DNA of 64,000 bases from Alphaproteobacteria bacterium (GTDB lineage Bacteria > Pseudomonadota > Alphaproteobacteria > Micropepsales > Micropepsaceae). The stretch lies in the NCBI GenBank assembly GCA_947467345.1, contig CANIHD010000003.1:90484-154483 (forward strand), in the 5' to 3' direction. The translations under genes and the position numbers were made by a program. This document shows, one piece after another, positions 27,732 through 36,997 of this stretch; within the stretch, counting starts at the first letter, position 1, and every line of letters starts with the position of its first letter. A model generated the notes under the pieces. That model did no database searches, was not told the origin of the DNA, and was given only the letters and a program-made list of their open reading frames with translations.

Positions 27732-28366
27732 GGAAAAAGTCTAGCAATTCTCCACGGTGTGTCCAACGTATCGCGGGTATACATCACTCGTTCATGCAGA
27801 CGGAACGGACGGTCGCGCCAGAATTCTACGGCGAGCGGCTGCAAGCGATAGCCGACCCAATAGTCGGGACGCGGCACCGTCGAAAGTGCATATTTAGCAG
27901 CGTATCTTGCGACTTCTTTTTTAAGTGCAAAGCGGCTTTCCAGCGGGCGCGATTGCTGGGAAGCCCATGCACCGATCTGGCTGTCCTTGGGACGGCTCTT
28001 GAAATACGCATCCGCTTCGCCTTGCGAAGCGAGAATGACACTGCCTCTCACCCGCACCTGACGCCGTAAAGATTTCCAGTGGAAGCAGATTGCCGCGCGC
28101 GGATTGGCGGTGAGTTCAACGCCCTTCGCGCTTTCGCGATTGGTGTAGAAAACGAAGCCGTTGTGATCGACCGCTTTCAGCAGAACCATGCGCACATCGG
28201 GCAGGCCCGCCTCATCGACCGTCGCCAGCGACATGGCGTCAGGATCGTTCAGCTCTTTGGCTTTCGCCTCGGCGTACCAGTCTTGGAATTGCGCGATAGG
28301 ATCGGCCGCCGGTGCGCCATCTGAATCGCGCGTTTGCTCGTTGTCGGCAGCACTCAATTTCGGCAC
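27728..28366 (-). CDS. pdxH: Pyridoxamine 5'-phosphate oxidase
   Basis: PdxH makes pyridoxal 5'-phosphate from PNP or PMP using FMN and oxygen. The 212 residues contain [18 protein letters not shown], the FMN/substrate region SRESAKG-like [23 protein letters not shown] and the C-terminal block LHERVMYTR. The start is GTG at 28366. pdxH here sits beside a bicupin gene, with the DnaJ-like gene about 2.6 kb away. That differs from the compact pdxH / dnaJ-like / fabI order I would expect in related genomes. Confidence 0.94.
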   Translation of the reverse strand: MPKLSAADNEQTRDSDGAPAADPIAQFQDWYAEAKAKELNDPDAMSLATVDEAGLPDVRMVLLKAVDHNGFVFYTNRESAKGVELTANPRAAICFHWKSLRRQVRVRGSVILASQGEADAYFKSRPKDSQIGAWASQQSRPLESRFALKKEVARYAAKYALSTVPRPDYWVGYRLQPLAVEFWRDRPFRLHERVMYTRDTLDTPWRIARLFP

Positions 28367-28386
28367 CCTTCAAAACAAGGCGGCTG

Positions 28387-29616
28387 CTATTCCTTCGGCA
28401 GCTCGCCTTTGTAGTTCGGATCGTAATATTCCGGCTTCATACGGCTCGCCACGCCTTCGCGCTTCAATGCCGCCTGGAAATCCTGCGCCACATGCGTGTC
28501 CTCCAACCAATAGGGAATATTGGTTCCGCCTTCATGCAGATCCATGCCAGTATAATCGGTGTGCTTCTCGCCCGGCGGGCCAGGTTCGCGGCCCGGATTC
28601 CACGGACCGAACCAAGCCATCAGCCGTAAGGGTTCTTTTGAAACGCCGAAATGCTGGTGATACCAGCGCGCGCCGCCTGGCGCCGCCGAGATCATGCCCA
28701 CGGGCTCATAATCGATGCGCCGGACTTCATCGGCCTTGCCGTCTTTCCACGGCGTCTCGCCAAGGCGTTCCGGCCAGGTGTGTGTGTAACCCTTGCCTTT
28801 GATGCAGATCAGGATGGCTGCGGACGTGTGCGCGTGCGCCTTCGAATATTTGCCGGTCTCGTGCTGACCGATCCAATAATAGAACGTGTTGTTGGTCATG
28901 AACGGTTCGACGCGGCGGTAGCCGGGCGAACGGCGATTGTCTAAAGGCAGATCGCAATTGACGACATCGGGAATGAAATTCGTTTTGCGCATGGCAAGGC
29001 CACGCACCGGATCGGGCTCCACGTCGTCTTTATATTTGTAGTAATCTTCGGCGCCGGAGAAGCGGTCGCGGAACTGCATTGGGCAGTTGAAAATCGCGTC
29101 CACGCTTTGCAGCGTGTTCATCACGATGGGCGCCGTTGTGCCGGCGAGAAGAACCGCCGGCGAAGAACTCGCATTGACGATGCGATGCATCGCGTTCATC
29201 GGAATCGAGAACAGCGATCCCGCCTGCCACTCGAACACATGTTTCTTGGTCTCGCCGTCCAACCACACTTCGGTGGTACCGCGCCCCTCCACCACAAACA
29301 TGATTTTTTCAAACAGATGTTTTTCCGGATTCAGCGCGCCCGCGCCGGGCACCTCCACCAGAAAGCAGCCCCATTTCGATTCCGTGCCGTGAAGCTGGAT
29401 ATAGGTGCCGCGCCCGCCGGTGCGCTTCCACGGCGCCAGCGGAAGATTTTGCACCTGGGAAATGCCGATATCGCGGAAGCAAGGAATGCCTTCCGATTCC
29501 ATGAACTCGTCATACGGCGTTTTGACTCGACCCCATTTACCGAAGCCCGCGCGCTGTCCTGCTTTCGGCTCGTGCCAATGAGTGGCGTTGTCCAATCTGC
29601 CGGTTACGTCGTGCAT
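28387..29616 (-). CDS. Bicupin protein, unknown catabolic function
   Basis: A 409-residue protein with two beta-barrel cupin domains, at about 90-200 and 225-350. The first has EKHLFEKIMFVVEGRG and a later His (NAMHRIV). The second has HAHTSAAILICIKGKG and WYHQHFG. The second domain keeps the HxH and the late His but has no Glu at the usual position of motif 1, so metal binding may be altered there. No signal peptide is seen; CAGGAG precedes the ATG. The neighbouring upstream gene encodes an ABC binding protein. Layout and motifs recall the two single-cupin genes at 54747-55919. Confidence 0.72.
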   Translation of the reverse strand: MHDVTGRLDNATHWHEPKAGQRAGFGKWGRVKTPYDEFMESEGIPCFRDIGISQVQNLPLAPWKRTGGRGTYIQLHGTESKWGCFLVEVPGAGALNPEKHLFEKIMFVVEGRGTTEVWLDGETKKHVFEWQAGSLFSIPMNAMHRIVNASSSPAVLLAGTTAPIVMNTLQSVDAIFNCPMQFRDRFSGAEDYYKYKDDVEPDPVRGLAMRKTNFIPDVVNCDLPLDNRRSPGYRRVEPFMTNNTFYYWIGQHETGKYSKAHAHTSAAILICIKGKGYTHTWPERLGETPWKDGKADEVRRIDYEPVGMISAAPGGARWYHQHFGVSKEPLRLMAWFGPWNPGREPGPPGEKHTDYTGMDLHEGGTNIPYWLEDTHVAQDFQAALKREGVASRMKPEYYDPNYKGELPKE

Positions 29617-29755
29617 GGTTTCTCCTGTCGCGAGGGTGTCGTTACGGCCGCGCGCACGCGGTCAGGATGCGTCATCCCATGCCACCCCAGAGAGGGTGTT
29701 GTCCACGGCAAAGGACCTAAATTGAGAGCGTGCGCTCGGCGAACAGCTTGGTTTT

Positions 29756-30802
29756 TCAGGGTTTTTTGTACAAAGCGTCAATCCAGCCGCTCTTATCTAG
29801 CTCAGTCACAAAGCTCGCATCGTAAAAATCTTCCGCTTTGTGCTGCATCATCTCGCGATAGTTGAAAATCTCCATCGTCTTCTTGATGCCGTCCACGGTC
29901 GGATAGGGCTTGGCGGGAATACCTGCGACTTGGTTGTACATCCGGTCCTGCGCTTGCGGATCACGGATGTTGAACCACTTCACCATCGCGGCATTGAACG
30001 CCTGCTTATTGGATTTGATCAGCGCCACTGCTTCGATGGACGACTTCATAAACTGCATGGCAGTGTCGTGATTGTTACGCAACCACGCGCGTTGCGCATT
30101 GAGGCCCGAACCCGCCACCGGAATTTTAAATGTGGTGAGATCTGCAAGGTCGTGCAGACCTTGTTTTATCGCCAACGACTCTACCAAAGCACTGCCGATG
30201 AATGCATCGATGCGCCCCGTGGTCAGCGCGGCCGGTGTATTGCCGTTGATGTAGATGGAAATGTCGCGCTGCGGATCCCAACCCATCTGACGCGCGAATG
30301 CGATGATGGTGAGGTGCGTCACAGAATCATCGCCGGAATAGCCGATGCGCTTGCCCTTGAGATCAGCAAGCTTGGTGATCGATTTGTTGCTGATGATGTG
30401 ATCGCGCACCAAACCTTCAAACGTCGCGATGATCACGCGGTCGGCCGCGTCCACATCGCGCGTGAAACTGACGATCATCGGCGTGCCGCCGCCAACCGAA
30501 ATATGTGCGGTGTCCCCGGCATCCGAAACATATTGGTCCGGAACCATCACGCCCTGGCGCCGCGCTTTATCGGCCGCATAGGGCGTAATGTATTGGTGCA
30601 CGGTGAGACCGTTCTTGGCGTAGATGCCGTTATCGGCAGCGACCAGAAACGGAACCTTGTTGAGCGACACATCGCCGAGAGAAATTTGCAGCGCGCCGGG
30701 TGGCGCCACGCGCGGAGCCGCGGCTGGTGCCGGTGCGGCAGCAGCCAGACCGCTGCCCAATAGAATCGCCGTCGCAACGGACCAGATTTTGTTTCTCAGC
30801 AT
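29756..30802 (-). CDS. ABC transporter substrate-binding protein, NMT1/THI5-like
   Basis: A 348-residue periplasmic binding protein with a cleavable signal peptide (hydrophobic core LLGSGLAAAA, residues about 10-28). The mature part follows the NMT1/THI5 pattern: VPFLVAADNGIYAKNGLTV, a strand-turn DLKGKRIGYSG, GRIDAFIGSALVE. This family covers nitrate, taurine, alkanesulfonate and aromatic compound binding proteins. The start at 30802 has a clear GGGAGG site. No permease or ATPase gene is adjacent, so the protein is an orphan here. Ligand unknown. It sits between the bicupin and the DnaJ-like gene. Confidence 0.82.
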   Translation of the reverse strand: MLRNKIWSVATAILLGSGLAAAAPAPAAAPRVAPPGALQISLGDVSLNKVPFLVAADNGIYAKNGLTVHQYITPYAADKARRQGVMVPDQYVSDAGDTAHISVGGGTPMIVSFTRDVDAADRVIIATFEGLVRDHIISNKSITKLADLKGKRIGYSGDDSVTHLTIIAFARQMGWDPQRDISIYINGNTPAALTTGRIDAFIGSALVESLAIKQGLHDLADLTTFKIPVAGSGLNAQRAWLRNNHDTAMQFMKSSIEAVALIKSNKQAFNAAMVKWFNIRDPQAQDRMYNQVAGIPAKPYPTVDGIKKTMEIFNYREMMQHKAEDFYDASFVTELDKSGWIDALYKKP

Positions 30803-30945
30803 GTCATCCTCCCGATTGGGCGCTCTTATCCCCGAGCGTCCCTTGGGAAGACTTATAGCCCAATTTCGAGAGGGGCTTAACCTCCCGGGCATGGCATTCC
30901 TATATAGTCGGAGAGAACGTCCACTTGAGTCCCGAGCGGTAGAGC

Positions 30946-31881
30946 ATGCGAGATCCTTACGAAGTCCTGGGGGTGCCAAAGAAGGCGACGGAAGCCGAGA
31001 TCAAGAAGGCGTTCCGCACCCTCGCCAAAAAACATCACCCGGACACACACGGGAACGCCCCCGACAAGGTGAAGAAGTTTCAGGAGATCAGCGGCGCCTA
31101 TGAGGTGATCGGGGATAAGGAAAAGCGCGCCCAATATGACCGCGGCGAGATCGATGCTGCCGGTCAGCCGCGCGGCTTCGACCCCGGTGCGCAAGGCTTC
31201 GGCGGCGGCTTTCGCCCACGCACAGGCGGCCGGCGTGGCGGGCCGGGAGAGTCCGGATTTCAATGGAACAGCGGCGCTGGCGCAGAAGGCGTTCGGGCCG
31301 AAGATATTTTCTCCGACCTCTTTGGTGGCTCGCGCCGCTCCCGCCAGCCCCAAAAGGGGCAGGATATTCAGCTCGCCACGACCATCACCCTGGAAGAGGC
31401 AGCTTCGGGCGGCTCGCGCCGGGTGGTGCTGGGCGACGGCAAAGAGCTCGAAGTCCGTATTCCGCCAGGCGTAAAAGAGGGTCAGACCATCCGCGTGCGG
31501 GGCCAAGGCGGCCCCGGTGGCCAAGGCGGACCGCCGGGCGATGTGCTGATCAACGTTGCCATCGCCCCCCATGCAAGCTTCACCCGCGACGGGCGCGATT
31601 TGAAACTGGATCTGCCCATCTCGCTGCAGGAAGCCATTTTGGGCGGCAAAGTGCCTGCCCCGACCCTGGCGGGCGCCGTATCGCTGACCGTGCCGCCCCA
31701 TTCCAATAGCGGCCGGACACTGCGCTTAAAGGGCAAGGGTCTACCCGGCTCCGGCAAAGAAGAGGCCGGCGACCTCTATGTCCGCCTCGTGGTGATGCTG
31801 CCGGAACCTGGGGACAAGCAGCTCGATGACTTCATTCATGGCTGGCAAAGCGCCTACGACCCCCGCGCCAAGCTGAAATAG
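30946..31881 (+). CDS. DnaJ-class chaperone without zinc finger (CbpA-like)
   Basis: A 311-residue J-domain protein that stimulates Hsp70. The J domain is at residues 3-70 with HPD at 31-33. A glycine/arginine-rich linker follows (GGGFRPRTGGRRGG), then two C-terminal client-binding domains (GSRRVVLGDGKELEVRIPPG, APTLAGAVSLTVPP). There is no CXXCXGXG zinc region, so it is a CbpA-type rather than DnaJ-type protein. It is divergent from the binding-protein gene and begins the DnaJ-like / fabI / phosphatase / aroC run. Confidence 0.92.
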   Translation: MRDPYEVLGVPKKATEAEIKKAFRTLAKKHHPDTHGNAPDKVKKFQEISGAYEVIGDKEKRAQYDRGEIDAAGQPRGFDPGAQGFGGGFRPRTGGRRGGPGESGFQWNSGAGAEGVRAEDIFSDLFGGSRRSRQPQKGQDIQLATTITLEEAASGGSRRVVLGDGKELEVRIPPGVKEGQTIRVRGQGGPGGQGGPPGDVLINVAIAPHASFTRDGRDLKLDLPISLQEAILGGKVPAPTLAGAVSLTVPPHSNSGRTLRLKGKGLPGSGKEEAGDLYVRLVVMLPEPGDKQLDDFIHGWQSAYDPRAKLK

Positions 31882-31937
31882 CTTCTGTTCGCCGCGTCCC
31901 CTCCGCTATATGCCTATCGTTGACTCGAGGGGGATGC

Positions 31938-32756
31938 ATGACAGGTCTAATGACCGGCAAGCGCGGGCTCATTATGGGCGTAGCGAACGAGCGCTCGATT
32001 GCCTGGGGCATCGCGCAATCGCTTCACGCCCAAGGGGCGGAGCTTGCCTTTTCTTATCTCGGCGACGCCTTCAAGAAGCGCGTCGGCCCGCTGACCGAAT
32101 CCATGAAACCGGCGGCGCTGGTCGATTGCGACGTACAGAACCCTGCCTCCATCGACGCTGCCTTCGCGCAGCTCGGCAAGGTTTGGGACAGTTTGGACTT
32201 TCTGGTCCATGCCATCGCCTTCTCCGACAAAGACGGATTGAAGGGCCGCTACATCGACACCACGCCCGAAAACTTCGCCATGACCATGAATGTGAGTTGC
32301 TACTCCTTCACCGCGGTGGCGCAGCGCGCCGAAAAAATGATGACCAAGGGCGGCAGCATGCTGACCCTCACCTATTACGGCGCCGAAAAAGTCATGCCGC
32401 ATTATAATGTCATGGGCGTCGCCAAGGCCGCACTGGAAGCCAGCGTCCGCTATATGGCGGAAGATCTCGGCAAGAAGAACATCCGCGTCAACGCATTGTC
32501 GGCAGGTCCCATCAAGACGCTGGCCGCCGCCGGCATCAATGATTTCCGCTACATTCTGAAATGGAACGAATTGAACGCGCCGTTGCGCCGCACCGTTTCC
32601 ATTCAAGATGTCGGCGACTCGTCGCTGTTCCTGCTGTCCGATCTCAGCCGCGGCATTACCGGCGAGGTGATGCATGTTGATGCCGGCTACCACATTGTCG
32701 GCATGAAGGCAGAGGACGCGCCGGACATCGCCGTTGCCTCGCGAGGCGATGTTTAA
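31938..32756 (+). CDS. fabI: Enoyl-acyl-carrier-protein reductase (NADH)
   Basis: FabI carries out the last reduction of each fatty acid elongation cycle. The 272-residue protein has the NAD-binding N-terminus GLIMGVANERSIAWGIAQ and the catalytic pair Tyr156 and Lys163 in HYNVMGVAK (the YX6K spacing). The start is ATG 31938 with GAGGGGG before it; an in-frame TTG lies 18 bases upstream. It is inhibited by triclosan in other bacteria. The stop overlaps the next gene by eight bases. Confidence 0.96.
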   Translation: MTGLMTGKRGLIMGVANERSIAWGIAQSLHAQGAELAFSYLGDAFKKRVGPLTESMKPAALVDCDVQNPASIDAAFAQLGKVWDSLDFLVHAIAFSDKDGLKGRYIDTTPENFAMTMNVSCYSFTAVAQRAEKMMTKGGSMLTLTYYGAEKVMPHYNVMGVAKAALEASVRYMAEDLGKKNIRVNALSAGPIKTLAAAGINDFRYILKWNELNAPLRRTVSIQDVGDSSLFLLSDLSRGITGEVMHVDAGYHIVGMKAEDAPDIAVASRGDV

Positions 32757-33363
32757 GGCGCAAAGCTTCCCAGTCTATTTCGCGCGCCACGGCGAAACTC
32801 TGAACAATGTCGCGCAGCGTTGGCAGGGGCGAAACGATTCGCCGTTGACGCCGCGCGGGGAAAAACAGGCGCGCGAAACCGGCTTGATCCTGAAGGATCT
32901 GATCTCGACGGCGCATCCGCCACTCTTCGTAGCGAGCCCATTGGGCCGCACCCGCGCCACCATGGAAATCGCGCTTCTTACGCTCGGTCTGCCGCGCGAC
33001 GCCTACACCACCGAAGACCGCCTGATGGAGGTGGACCTCGGCGAGTGGACTGGACTGCCCGCGGATGACGTCAGGATTCACGACAAGGCGCGTTTTGAGG
33101 CGAGGTCGCGCGACCGCTGGAATGTCCCCTGCCCCGGCGGCGAAAGCTACGCCATGGTCGCGGCCCGCGCCGAAGATTGGCTGGCCAGGCTGACCGGACC
33201 GACCGTCGCCGTTTCACACGGCGTGTTCGGCCGCATCTTGCGCTGCCTCTATGCCGGGCTTCCCTGGCAGCAGATTGCCGAAATGGACGAGCCGCATGGC
33301 GCGGTTTTCCGGCTTGAGAGGGGCACTGTGGCGCGGTTTGACGGCGCCCCACGCGTTCCATAG
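32749..33363 (+). CDS. Histidine phosphatase family protein
   Basis: A 204-residue phosphoglycerate mutase-superfamily phosphatase. The catalytic ARHGE (His14) is near the N-terminus. The later blocks SPLGRTRATMEIALL, EVDLGEWTG and VSHGVFGRILRCLY (second catalytic His) are all present. The exact substrate is not clear from the sequence. It overlaps fabI by eight bases (ATG 32749 used). A TTG at 32734 would extend it by five residues. aroC follows after nine bases, so the three form an operon. Confidence 0.85.
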   Translation: MFKAQSFPVYFARHGETLNNVAQRWQGRNDSPLTPRGEKQARETGLILKDLISTAHPPLFVASPLGRTRATMEIALLTLGLPRDAYTTEDRLMEVDLGEWTGLPADDVRIHDKARFEARSRDRWNVPCPGGESYAMVAARAEDWLARLTGPTVAVSHGVFGRILRCLYAGLPWQQIAEMDEPHGAVFRLERGTVARFDGAPRVP

Positions 33364-33372
33364 AACGAACCC

Positions 33373-34476
33373 ATGTCGCACAACAGTTTCGGCCACCTCT
33401 TTCGCGTGACCACCTTCGGCGAAAGCCACGGGCCGGCGATCGGCTGTATTGTCGATGGCTGCCCGCCGGGCATCGCGCTGACGGAAGCGGACATTCAGAT
33501 CGATCTGGATCGCCGCCGCCCCGGACAATCGAAATATACCACGCAGCGGCAAGAGGCCGACGCGGTGCGTATTTTGTCGGGCGTGTTCCAAGACGAGCGC
33601 ATGAAGGCGCAAGTCACCACCGGCACGCCGATTGCGCTGATGATCGAGAACACCGACGCGAAGTCGAAAGACTATTCCGACATTCGCGACAAGTTCCGCC
33701 CCGGCCATGCCGATTACACCTATTGGGCGAAATATGGCGTACGTGATTATCGCGGTGGTGGTCGCCAATCGGCGCGCGAAACCGCGACGCGCGTGGCTGC
33801 CGGCGCGGTGGCGCGGAAAATTCTCACGCATCTTTACAGCAAGGAAGTGAACATTCGCGGCGCGCTGACGCAGATGGGCACCGAGACCATCGACCGCAAG
33901 AATTGGGATTGGGACGAAGTGGCGAACAATCCCTTCTTCACGCCCGATGCGAAAGCCGCCGCGCGCTTTGCCACCTATCTCGATGGCATTCGCAAGAAGG
34001 GTTCATCCATCGGCGCTGTTGTTGAAGTGATCGCCGATGGCATTCCCGTCGGCCTTGGCGCGCCGCTTTACGGTAAGCTCGATGCCGATTTGGCTTCCGC
34101 CATTATGAGCATCAATGCGGTGAAGGCCGTGGAGATCGGCGACGGCATGGCGGTGGCCACGCTCACCGGCGAAGAAAATGCCGATGAAATGCGCAAGGGC
34201 CACAAAGGCGCGCCGGAATTTCTGTCCAATCATGCGGGCGGTATCCTCGGCGGCATCTCCACCGGCCAGCCCATCGTGACGCGCTTCGCAGTGAAGCCGA
34301 CCTCGTCAATTCTGACGCCGCGTAAGACCATCGACATCGACGGTAACGAGACCGAGATTTTCACCAAAGGCCGACACGATCCCTGCGTCGGCATTCGCGC
34401 GGTGCCCGTCGGCGAAGCCATGGTCGCCTGCGTCCTCGCCGACCACGCTCTGCGCCACCGTGCGCAGATGGGGTGA
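33373..34476 (+). CDS. aroC: Chorismate synthase
   Basis: AroC makes chorismate from EPSP, needing reduced FMN. The 367 residues carry the signatures [38 protein letters not shown], and [17 protein letters not shown]. It is the last gene of the DnaJ-like / fabI / phosphatase / aroC run. The next gene is on the opposite strand with the two stops adjoining. Confidence 0.97.
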   Translation: MSHNSFGHLFRVTTFGESHGPAIGCIVDGCPPGIALTEADIQIDLDRRRPGQSKYTTQRQEADAVRILSGVFQDERMKAQVTTGTPIALMIENTDAKSKDYSDIRDKFRPGHADYTYWAKYGVRDYRGGGRQSARETATRVAAGAVARKILTHLYSKEVNIRGALTQMGTETIDRKNWDWDEVANNPFFTPDAKAAARFATYLDGIRKKGSSIGAVVEVIADGIPVGLGAPLYGKLDADLASAIMSINAVKAVEIGDGMAVATLTGEENADEMRKGHKGAPEFLSNHAGGILGGISTGQPIVTRFAVKPTSSILTPRKTIDIDGNETEIFTKGRHDPCVGIRAVPVGEAMVACVLADHALRHRAQMG

Positions 34477-34914
34477 TCAAACACCCTCGTAGTCGTCGAC
34501 CATTTTTTCGAGCGCCTCTCGTTCGCCAGGACTCTCTATAGTCGGATCGCCCAAAACGTTGCGGATGAGATAGAACTCGGCATCGCTTCTAATCCGCCCG
34601 CGCTTTACGATAGCCGCGTATTTTTTCGAAAATCGGCGCCGTACTTCTGAAAGCGTCAGAATGCCCAGCCCGTGAAGAAGCTCATCTGTCTTCGCTACCT
34701 CTTTCGGATCGAGCTCGAACGACATTTCAACGCAGTCATTGATCCCCATGCGCAGACCAGATGCCGCCTTCTTGGGATGTTCTGTTTCCAATCTTTCGAG
34801 AACTGCACTGGGGCGCTGTTCCGGAGGCAGATTCTGAGCGCCGAAGTACCGGTCGGCGAAGAAGGAAAAGAATTCCTTCAATTCCAGATATTCACGACTG
34901 CGCTTCGACGCCAT
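34477..34914 (-). CDS. Hypothetical protein
   Basis: A 145-residue hydrophilic, charged, probably helical cytoplasmic protein (ELKEFFSFFADRYFGAQNLP, LSEVRRRFSKKYAAIVKRGR, SDAEFYLIRNVLGDP). No membrane segment or signal is seen. I do not recognise a family. Base composition looks less GC-rich than the flanking housekeeping genes by eye, which would fit recent acquisition. It lies downstream of the C13 peptidase gene and converges with aroC. Confidence 0.6.
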   Translation of the reverse strand: MASKRSREYLELKEFFSFFADRYFGAQNLPPEQRPSAVLERLETEHPKKAASGLRMGINDCVEMSFELDPKEVAKTDELLHGLGILTLSEVRRRFSKKYAAIVKRGRIRSDAEFYLIRNVLGDPTIESPGEREALEKMVDDYEGV

Positions 34915-34940
34915 CGGATCGGTCTACCCGTGTCGGCTCG

Positions 34941-35750
34941 TTACAAAGGTTGGTCGGAGGCAGCAGTTGCCGGCTCAGGCACCACCGGCGGCGGTGTTGA
35001 GACCGGATAGAATTTCAAAAGCCGCGCGAGATTGTCGCCGAGATACAATTGCGGTTCCGACGGCGGTGTCATGCCTTCTTTGACTTCACGCGCGTCCACG
35101 CAGGCGCGCGTGCCTTCCGCAAGCTCCAGAAATGTCGGCGACTTCGGAATGGCTTCCAGCACGCATTGATCGAAGAAGGTGTAGTCCAAATCTTCGCTGC
35201 AACCGAACGAGGTTCGGTCAGGGCGTGCGGCGGTCAGGATCATGCGGTTTTCGGTGGCCAGCGGCCCGATGAAGATTCCGGAATAGCAGGCGGAAAAAAT
35301 GAGCACGCTCGGGCGATTGCCGCATGCATCGTCGATGATTTCCCCGATGCCGCTGGGCGACACCAGAAAATCACCGATGACGATGCCGTTCGGCGCGCCA
35401 TGCGAGGTGAAATAGACAAAGCACCCGGCACGCGCGCTAAGCGTCATCTGCTTCAGCGTATCGCCAATGGTGCGGTAGTCGGACCGCATCGGCGCATCCG
35501 CATAGCGATTGGGACGCACCGAGAAGGTGCGCACATTATTGGCGGCGAATCCCACGCCCACCAATTTCGCGGCGAGATCGCGGCGCGCATTGTCGAAGAC
35601 TTCGGCGGGCGCGCCGGAATGGGCGCGGTAGTCGCCGGCAATGACGGCGCCGATCCAACCATCGAATGCTGCTGCCTGCGCGGTGGGCGCGCAGAGAAGC
35701 GCGGCGAAACCGAGAAGCGCGAGGGCGGCGTGTTTCAAAAACTTGCGCAT
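34941..35750 (-). CDS. Secreted C13 (legumain-like) cysteine peptidase
   Basis: A 269-residue exported protein of the caspase-like/C13 clan. The signal peptide ends near residue 27 (AQAA). The catalytic dyad is visible as His117 in VYFTSHGAPNG and Cys155 in IFSACYSGIF, the usual spacing. The C-terminus is a proline-rich tail (STPPPVVPEPATA). Bacterial C13 members are poorly studied; target is unknown. It is close to the rRNA methyltransferase gene on the same strand (35 bp). Confidence 0.82.
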   Translation of the reverse strand: MRKFLKHAALALLGFAALLCAPTAQAAAFDGWIGAVIAGDYRAHSGAPAEVFDNARRDLAAKLVGVGFAANNVRTFSVRPNRYADAPMRSDYRTIGDTLKQMTLSARAGCFVYFTSHGAPNGIVIGDFLVSPSGIGEIIDDACGNRPSVLIFSACYSGIFIGPLATENRMILTAARPDRTSFGCSEDLDYTFFDQCVLEAIPKSPTFLELAEGTRACVDAREVKEGMTPPSEPQLYLGDNLARLLKFYPVSTPPPVVPEPATAASDQPL

Positions 35751-35785
35751 GCGGCGGCGATGCTAGCACGAGAACGGCCAGCGCT

Positions 35786-36997
35786 TCACCGCGAGAATAG
35801 GCCCACCATTTCAATATGGGGCGACCACAGGAATTGGTCGACCGGGGTCACGCTTTCCAGCCGGTAGCTGCCATTTACCAGGATGCGCGCGTCCCGCGCG
35901 AAGCTTGCCGCGTTGCAGGATACGTAGACCACGCGGGGCACGGAAGATGCCGCGATTTGAACGGCTTGCGGCCTGGCGCCGGGGCGCGGCGGATCAAGAA
36001 CCACGGCGTCAAAGCCGGCCAGCTCGGAGGTCATGAAGGGCCGGCGGTCAAGGTCGCGCTGCTCGGCGCGGAATTTCGCGCCGCTTGTCCGCGTGGCCGA
36101 AGCAAGCGCCTCGATCATCGCCGGGGAATCGTCGGCTGCGCGGATGTCGCGGCCCTCAGCCAGAGCCAGCGCGAAGGTGCCGCAACCGCAGAAGAGGTCG
36201 GCGATGCGCTTAGCGCCACCCACCCCTTCCAAAACCAAATCCTGAAGAATGCGCTCACCTTCGCGCGTCGGTTGCAAAAACGGCGCGGGCGGCAGCGACA
36301 CGGTGAAACGGCCGACACACAAGACAGGCGGGCGCGAAATCGAGATCGGCTCGTTGTTCCAGGTGAAACGCGCAAGGTCGAGATCGCGGGCTAGCTGGCC
36401 CAAATCCATCAGCACGTTGGCATCGCGAGCACGGCGCCAGCTCAATGACAGATCCACGCCAGAATCCGTCGCCGTCATGTGTAGCTCAGCCGTCTCGCCG
36501 CCACGCAGCAAGTCTTGCAACGCGACACGGAGCGGCGCGATCAATCTCTCCAATTCCGGCAGAAGAACCGGACAAGAGAAAATATCGACCAGCGTGTGGC
36601 TCTCGGGTTCGTAAAATCCAATCTCGGTCGTTTTCGATTTCTTGGCCTTCATCATCGCGCGGCGGCGCGTGCCTGGCGCGACACCGCGAATATCCGCGAC
36701 ATGCACGCCCTCAAAGCCGCGCTGTGACAAAGCATCAATGACGAGATTGCGCTTCCAATCGAGATAGGCGGTTGGCGCCAGATGCTGCATGGCACAGCCA
36801 CCGCAGCGGGTGAAATGTTGGCAGCGCGCTTCAACGCGCGAGGAAGAAGGCCGGACGATTTCAAGCAGGCGCGCACGCTCGCCATTGCGCTCGATGTGCA
36901 CCAGCTCGCCCGGAAGCGCGTAGGGGACGAACAGACCGTCGGCCGTCGCGCCGTGGCCGCTGTGACCAAGGCGGACGATCTCGACCGGATCACTCAT
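35786..36997 (-). CDS. 23S rRNA uracil-5-methyltransferase, RlmD/TrmA family
   Basis: A 403-residue class I SAM methyltransferase of the RumA type. The N-terminal iron-sulfur cysteines are Cys59, Cys65 and Cys68 in CQHFTRCGGC, with another candidate near DIFSCPVLL. The SAM block is LFCGCGTFALAL. The catalytic cysteine is Cys361 in YVSCNAASF and the conserved base Glu396 is in HIEMVGLF. It overlaps tlyA by four bases (ATGA), so both rRNA-modifying enzymes are co-translated. RlmC versus RlmD cannot be told with certainty. Confidence 0.87.
   Translation of the reverse strand: MSDPVEIVRLGHSGHGATADGLFVPYALPGELVHIERNGERARLLEIVRPSSSRVEARCQHFTRCGGCAMQHLAPTAYLDWKRNLVIDALSQRGFEGVHVADIRGVAPGTRRRAMMKAKKSKTTEIGFYEPESHTLVDIFSCPVLLPELERLIAPLRVALQDLLRGGETAELHMTATDSGVDLSLSWRRARDANVLMDLGQLARDLDLARFTWNNEPISISRPPVLCVGRFTVSLPPAPFLQPTREGERILQDLVLEGVGGAKRIADLFCGCGTFALALAEGRDIRAADDSPAMIEALASATRTSGAKFRAEQRDLDRRPFMTSELAGFDAVVLDPPRPGARPQAVQIAASSVPRVVYVSCNAASFARDARILVNGSYRLESVTPVDQFLWSPHIEMVGLFSR

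Noticed and set aside
29840..30763. A 307-codon plus-strand open frame opposite the binding-protein gene
   Set aside because: The minus strand has a signal peptide, a clear ribosome site and NMT1/THI5 blocks; the plus-strand translation is rich in R, H and D with no fold-like pattern.
30803..30945. A thiamine (TPP) riboswitch upstream of the NMT1/THI5-like binding protein
   Set aside because: The conserved CUGAGA and ACCUGAUCUGG blocks are absent, so thiamine-precursor uptake is not supported.
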